Below are positions 42,669-46,088 of a stretch of DNA of 46,088 nt, in pieces. Below the pieces are notes generated by a model. The model was not told where the DNA came from. It did no database searches and was given only the letters and a program-made list of their open reading frames with translations. The stretch is from Prevotellaceae bacterium (GTDB lineage Bacteria; Bacteroidota; Bacteroidia; Bacteroidales; Bacteroidaceae). Within the stretch, counting starts at the first letter, position 1, and the number at the start of each line of letters is the position of its first letter. Both the position numbers and the translations under genes were made by a program. The DNA lies in the NCBI GenBank assembly GCA_015256945.1, contig JABZLB010000022.1, forward strand, positions 1 through 46,088, in the 5' to 3' direction.

Positions 42669-42754
42669 GTTCGACGGCCGTCAGCAGCGCGTACGGCAGC
42701 CGTCACACCCGTTGTTCGACGACCGTCATTCGCGCTGCTGACGGCCGTCGAACA
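42669..42754. repeat. GC-rich 86-bp inverted-repeat element, copy C
   Basis: A perfect 22-bp inverted repeat forms its ends (42669-42690 and 42732-42753), with a 41-bp centre that shares a 23-bp block with copy B. It lies in the 988-bp gap between the AAA ATPase and polA, directly before a 22-bp repeat array. Confidence 0.9.
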
Positions 42755-42760
42755 CTCACT

Positions 42761-42848
42761 GTTACAACGTAATCTTTCCACTGTCACAGTTTATTCTCCC
42801 TATCGTTACGGCCTATTTCTCTCGTTGTCACAGTTTATTCTACTTGTC
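42761..42848. repeat. Array of four 22-bp direct repeats
   Basis: Units begin GTTAC, GTCAC, GTTAC, GTCAC at 42761, 42783, 42805 and 42827, exactly 22 bp apart; units two and four share TGTCACAGTTTATTCT. Unit one matches a unit of the 27.5-kb array at 16 of 22 positions by eye. The rest of this gap holds only the operator cluster, the 86-bp element and the polA-side repeats. Confidence 0.75.
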
Positions 42849-42956
42849 AAAATATAATACTACGCTTTATATCGCGTAATAAGTTGCTCAAAACGATTGT
42901 GACACCACTCTCAGATTCTCCTCCCAATGTATTATCCGCTTAAAATAACATCATAC

Positions 42957-43003
42957 AATAAAGGCAGGCAGCGCATCGTTAAAACGCACTACCTGCCTTT
43001 ATT
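42957..43003. terminator. 12-bp hairpin in the polA downstream gap
   Basis: Perfect arms AATAAAGGCAGG (42957-42968) / CCTGCCTTTATT (42992-43003) with an inner GCG/CGC. No strong U-tract on either strand. It is 297 bp past the polA stop, beyond the tandem repeat. Confidence 0.5.
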
Positions 43004-43033
43004 ACTCTTTTACTTGATCACCTTTTTACTTTT

Positions 43034-43296
43034 AAAAGCTTCCTGTTCCTCTCTTACTCTTTTCCTTTTCTCCCTTGCTTCCCTCTTTTTAATCTTTTAA
43101 TTTTTTACTTTTTTACCTTTAAAAGCTTCCTGTTACTCTCTTGCTCTTTTCCTTTTCTCCCTTTGCTTCCCTCTTTTTAATCTTTTACTTTTTTATTTTT
43201 TTACTTTTAAAAGCTTCCTGTTACTCTCTTGCTCTTTTCCTTTTCTCCCTTTTCTTCCCTCTTTTTAATCGTTTAATTTTTTCCTTTTTTACCTTT
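43034..43296. repeat. Three tandem 87-88 bp pyrimidine-rich repeats next to the polA stop
   Basis: Units start with AAAAGCTTCCTGTT at 43034, 43121 and 43209 (87 then 88 bp apart) and are nearly identical. Apart from the AAAAGCTT word they are almost all C and T on this strand. The last unit ends three bases before the polA stop codon. The open frame across it (43141-43467) is a low-complexity artefact. Confidence 0.9.
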
Positions 43297-43299
43297 AAA

Positions 43300-46062
43300 T
43301 CAGTGTGCCTCCAGCCAGTTGTCGCCCCATCCTGCGTCAGCAATGAGCGGCACGTTAAGCTGACAGGCCTTCTGCATTTCGTCGATAACTATCTGCTCTA
43401 CTTTAGCAGCCTCATCGGGATAAACCGAAAAATTAAGCTCGTCGTGCACCTGAAGAATCATCTTTGAGCGAATACCCTCAGCCTTAAAACGTCGCCATAT
43501 ACGAATCATGGCAATTTTAATGATGTCGGCTTCCGACCCCTGTATAGGTGCATTGATGGCATTTCGTTCGGCAAAACCGCGCACAGTAGCGTTGCGCGAC
43601 GTAATATCGGGCAGATAACGACGGCGTCCGAACATCGTCTCGGCATAGCCTTTTTCGCGCGCTTCCTGCTTAGCCTGCTCCATGTAAGCATGTACTTTGG
43701 GGAAAGTTTTAAAATAATCGTCTATCAACTGGCGTGCTTCGGCATTGCCAATACCCATACGTTGGGCCAGTCCGAAAGTGGTTATGCCGTATATTATGCC
43801 AAAATTGGCCTGCTTGGCCTTCTTGCGTTGCTGGTCGGTAACATCGTTGACGTTTTCCTTCCATATCTTTGCAGCAGTGGCACGATGTATGTCGATACCC
43901 TCCCTGAACGCCTCTATCATATTTTCATCACCCGACAGATGCGCCATGATTCTCAGCTCAATCTGACTGTAATCGGCTGAAAAGAAGCGGCAGCCTGGCT
44001 CAGGAATAAAGCACTTTCTGATTTCTTTTCCGTCGTCATCGCGCACAGGGATGTTTTGTAAATTGGGGTCAGACGATGACAAACGGCCGGTAGCGGTGAC
44101 AGCCTGGTTAAAAGAGGTGTGGATATGACCTGTACGAGGATTGATTAATTTGGGCAAAGCTTCGACGTATGTGCTCAATAACTTCTTCATTCCACGATAG
44201 TTAAGAATATCCTCAACGATAGGAGCACGGTCTTTTAATTGCATCAGCACCTCTTCAGATGTAACAAATTGCCCGGTCTTTGTTTTCTTAGGCTTATCAA
44301 CAATTTGCATTTTGCCGAAGAGAATATCGCCTACCTGCTTGGGTGACGAGATGTTAAACGCTTCGCCTGCCAGCTCATAGGCGTGGCGTTCGTAGGCTTG
44401 CATGCGGTCGGTAAAGACGCGACGGGTTTCGTTTAACGATTCGGTATCGAGGCAAATGCCGTTTAATTCCATATCGGCCAGCACCTTAATGAGTGGCATT
44501 TCAATATCGTAGAACAGGCTTTCGCCGCCTACTTCCTTGAGTTTGCGCTCGAGAACGTTCTTGAGTTGTAGTGTGATGTCGGCATCTTCGGCAGCATAAT
44601 CGCATACTTCGGCAGGGGAGAGGTCGCGCATCGACTTCTGATTCTTTCCCTTCTGACCTATTAATTCATCAATGTGTATGGTTTGATAGTTCAGCAAAGT
44701 TTCGGCCATGTAATCCATGTTATGGCGTAGTTCGGGCTGAACAATGTAGTGGGCGAGCATCGTGTCAAACATAGGCCCTTGCAAATCGATACCATATCGA
44801 CGGAGCACCATGTAATCGTATTTTATATTCTGGCCCACTTTCACGATGTCTTCGTTTTCATATAGCGGTCTGAAAATATTCACCATCGCTTCAGCTTCCG
44901 CGCGATTAGCAGGGATGGCTACGTAATAAGCCTCATGCTCGGCCACCGAAAAGCTTAAACCTACCAATTCAGCATCGATTGCGCTTGTTGATGTTGTTTC
45001 GGTATCTAAACTTAATATTTTATTTGTCAATAAAAAGTCACAAAGTTTCGTTGCTTCTGCTTGATTATCAACTAATTGATATTTATGTTCTACCGTTTTT
45101 ATGCTCTCATGGTTCGAAAATTCAGGAATACTTGGACTGTCGGACGCAAATTCGCCAAAGAGAGAAGGCTGTTCGTTTGCTGATTTTAAATTATTTTCAG
45201 ACTTGTTTAGAAATCGTTCGGTGAACTTCTTAAACTCGAGGTCATCGAAAATTGTACGCAACTTCTCCTCATCGGGCGATTGACGTTTGAGCTTTTCGAG
45301 ATTCAGGCTTAACGGAACGTCCGTACGGATGGTAGCTAAAAACTTAGACATTTTGATGTCTTCGACGGCAGCCTCAACCTTTTCGCGCATTTTGCCTTTG
45401 AGTTGATTGCTGTTTTCGATGAGGCTTTCGCAAGAACCGAATTCCTTTATCAGTTTAACGGCCGTCTTTTCACCTACACCAGGGCAGCCCGGATAGTTGT
45501 CGGCCGAGTCGCCCATCAGCGCAAGGAGATCGATAACCTGATGTGCAGATGCAACGCCATACTTGTCTTCTATTTGCTTTTCGCCTATAATGTCGTATCC
45601 GCCACCGTGACGGGGGCGATACATGTAAACGTTTTCGCGTATCAGTTGGCCGTAATCCTTATCGGGAGTAAGCATATAAGTTTCAACCCCTGCTTTGCCA
45701 GCCTGCAGAGCTATCGTGCCAATGACATCGTCAGCCTCAAAGCCTGGTGATACAAGAATGGGGATATGCATGGCATTTAAAATCTCTTTGATAATGGGAA
45801 CAGCCAGTTTTATGTCTTCGGGTGTTGCCTGACGCTGAGCCTTATAAGGAGGAAAGGCTTCGTGACGAAAGGTTTTTCCTTCGTCAAAGGCTACGCCAAG
45901 GTAAAGCGGTTGTTCCTTATCGGTAATTTCCTTTAGCGTGTTACAGAACCCTAAGATAGCTGATGTGTTAAGACCTTTTGAATTGATAGTTGGCCGGTTT
46001 ATGAAAGCATAATACGACCTGAAGATAATGGCGTATGCGTCAAGAAGAAAGAGCTTGTCCAT
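43300..46062 (-). CDS. polA: DNA polymerase I
   Basis: Repair and Okazaki-fragment polymerase. The 920-residue protein has the N-terminal 5'-3' exonuclease (about 1-290, starting DKLFLLDAYAIIFRSYYAF), a 3'-5' exonuclease domain with an intact first catalytic block (SLDTETTST, about 350) so proofreading is probably active, and the polymerase domain. Motif A is DYSQIELR, the O-helix KKAKQANFGIIYGI, and motif C QVHDELNF. The ATG at 46062 is close to the right edge of the window, so its promoter lies outside or in the last bases. A pyrimidine-rich tandem repeat abuts the stop codon. Confidence 0.97.
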   Translation of the reverse strand: MDKLFLLDAYAIIFRSYYAFINRPTINSKGLNTSAILGFCNTLKEITDKEQPLYLGVAFDEGKTFRHEAFPPYKAQRQATPEDIKLAVPIIKEILNAMHIPILVSPGFEADDVIGTIALQAGKAGVETYMLTPDKDYGQLIRENVYMYRPRHGGGYDIIGEKQIEDKYGVASAHQVIDLLALMGDSADNYPGCPGVGEKTAVKLIKEFGSCESLIENSNQLKGKMREKVEAAVEDIKMSKFLATIRTDVPLSLNLEKLKRQSPDEEKLRTIFDDLEFKKFTERFLNKSENNLKSANEQPSLFGEFASDSPSIPEFSNHESIKTVEHKYQLVDNQAEATKLCDFLLTNKILSLDTETTSTSAIDAELVGLSFSVAEHEAYYVAIPANRAEAEAMVNIFRPLYENEDIVKVGQNIKYDYMVLRRYGIDLQGPMFDTMLAHYIVQPELRHNMDYMAETLLNYQTIHIDELIGQKGKNQKSMRDLSPAEVCDYAAEDADITLQLKNVLERKLKEVGGESLFYDIEMPLIKVLADMELNGICLDTESLNETRRVFTDRMQAYERHAYELAGEAFNISSPKQVGDILFGKMQIVDKPKKTKTGQFVTSEEVLMQLKDRAPIVEDILNYRGMKKLLSTYVEALPKLINPRTGHIHTSFNQAVTATGRLSSSDPNLQNIPVRDDDGKEIRKCFIPEPGCRFFSADYSQIELRIMAHLSGDENMIEAFREGIDIHRATAAKIWKENVNDVTDQQRKKAKQANFGIIYGITTFGLAQRMGIGNAEARQLIDDYFKTFPKVHAYMEQAKQEAREKGYAETMFGRRRYLPDITSRNATVRGFAERNAINAPIQGSEADIIKIAMIRIWRRFKAEGIRSKMILQVHDELNFSVYPDEAAKVEQIVIDEMQKACQLNVPLIADAGWGDNWLEAH

Positions 46063-46088
46063 GTAAATGATTATTTCTCACGGTAAAA

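Noticed and set aside
43141..43467. A 108-residue plus-strand open frame rich in Phe, Leu and Ser
   Set aside because: It is produced by the C/T-rich tandem repeat and antisense polA sequence, not by a real gene.

Overview
The window looks like a chromosomal segment of a Bacteroidales bacterium, most likely a member of the Prevotellaceae. The evidence is the recurring Bacteroidetes promoter signature (TTG/TTTG, 19-20 bp, TAnnTTTG), A-rich leaders without clear Shine-Dalgarno sequences, the long form of IspG, a DPP5-like S9 peptidase, a type II glutaminyl cyclase, and a Cat1-type CoA-transferase. Nearly all of the sequence is ordinary chromosomal coding. No rRNA, tRNA, CRISPR array, integrase or transposase was seen.

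Layout. 0.2-5.6 kb: a minus-strand operon of an SDR reductase/epimerase, an AUR1-like PAP2 membrane enzyme, miaB and an MsbA-type ABC exporter. 5.7-8.0 kb: rnr, convergent with a GT11 fucosyltransferase. 8.9-12.7 kb: pncB, a secreted coiled-coil protein, a probable small RNA with its own promoter, and cysS. 12.8-14.3 kb: a CoA-transferase. 14.8-19.4 kb: minus-strand DUF3108, an Ig-like lipoprotein and a GH3-family enzyme. 20-24.8 kb: an apparent rpoN - PAP2-like - purE - ispG operon. 25.2-28.5 kb: an S9 peptidase and a sirtuin. 28.7-31.2 kb: three consecutive FKBP prolyl isomerases aimed at cytoplasm, membrane lipoprotein and periplasm. 31.3-34.7 kb: an AsnC/Lrp regulator, a C26-M19 fusion peptidase and a glutaminyl cyclase. 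34.9-38.8 kb: an orphan VapE-type helicase and mutS. 39-42.3 kb: lgt, ychF and an AAA ATPase. 43.3-46.1 kb: polA.

The most unusual signals are in the non-coding DNA. Three copies of an 86-87 bp GC-rich inverted-repeat element lie in separate intergenic gaps (14.4, 19.6 and 42.7 kb). Two clusters of related 22-bp direct repeats (27.5 and 42.8 kb) share a TTAC-N3-GTAA type core, and one abuts an 86-bp element. A small RNA candidate with a textbook promoter and a strong terminal hairpin lies between cysS and the coiled-coil gene. An operator-like cluster of ATTATG/CATAAT words precedes the AAA ATPase, and an 87-88 bp pyrimidine-rich tandem repeat abuts the polA stop codon.

Functionally, the segment combines information processing (rnr, cysS, miaB, rpoN, mutS, polA, ychF), envelope biogenesis and secreted-protein maturation (lgt, FKBPs, glutaminyl cyclase, exporter, possible sphingolipid head-group enzymes), peptide catabolism (DPP5-like peptidase, C26-M19 fusion) and NAD metabolism (pncB, cobB). 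Several start codons were moved downstream because the longest open frame begins inside a promoter box.
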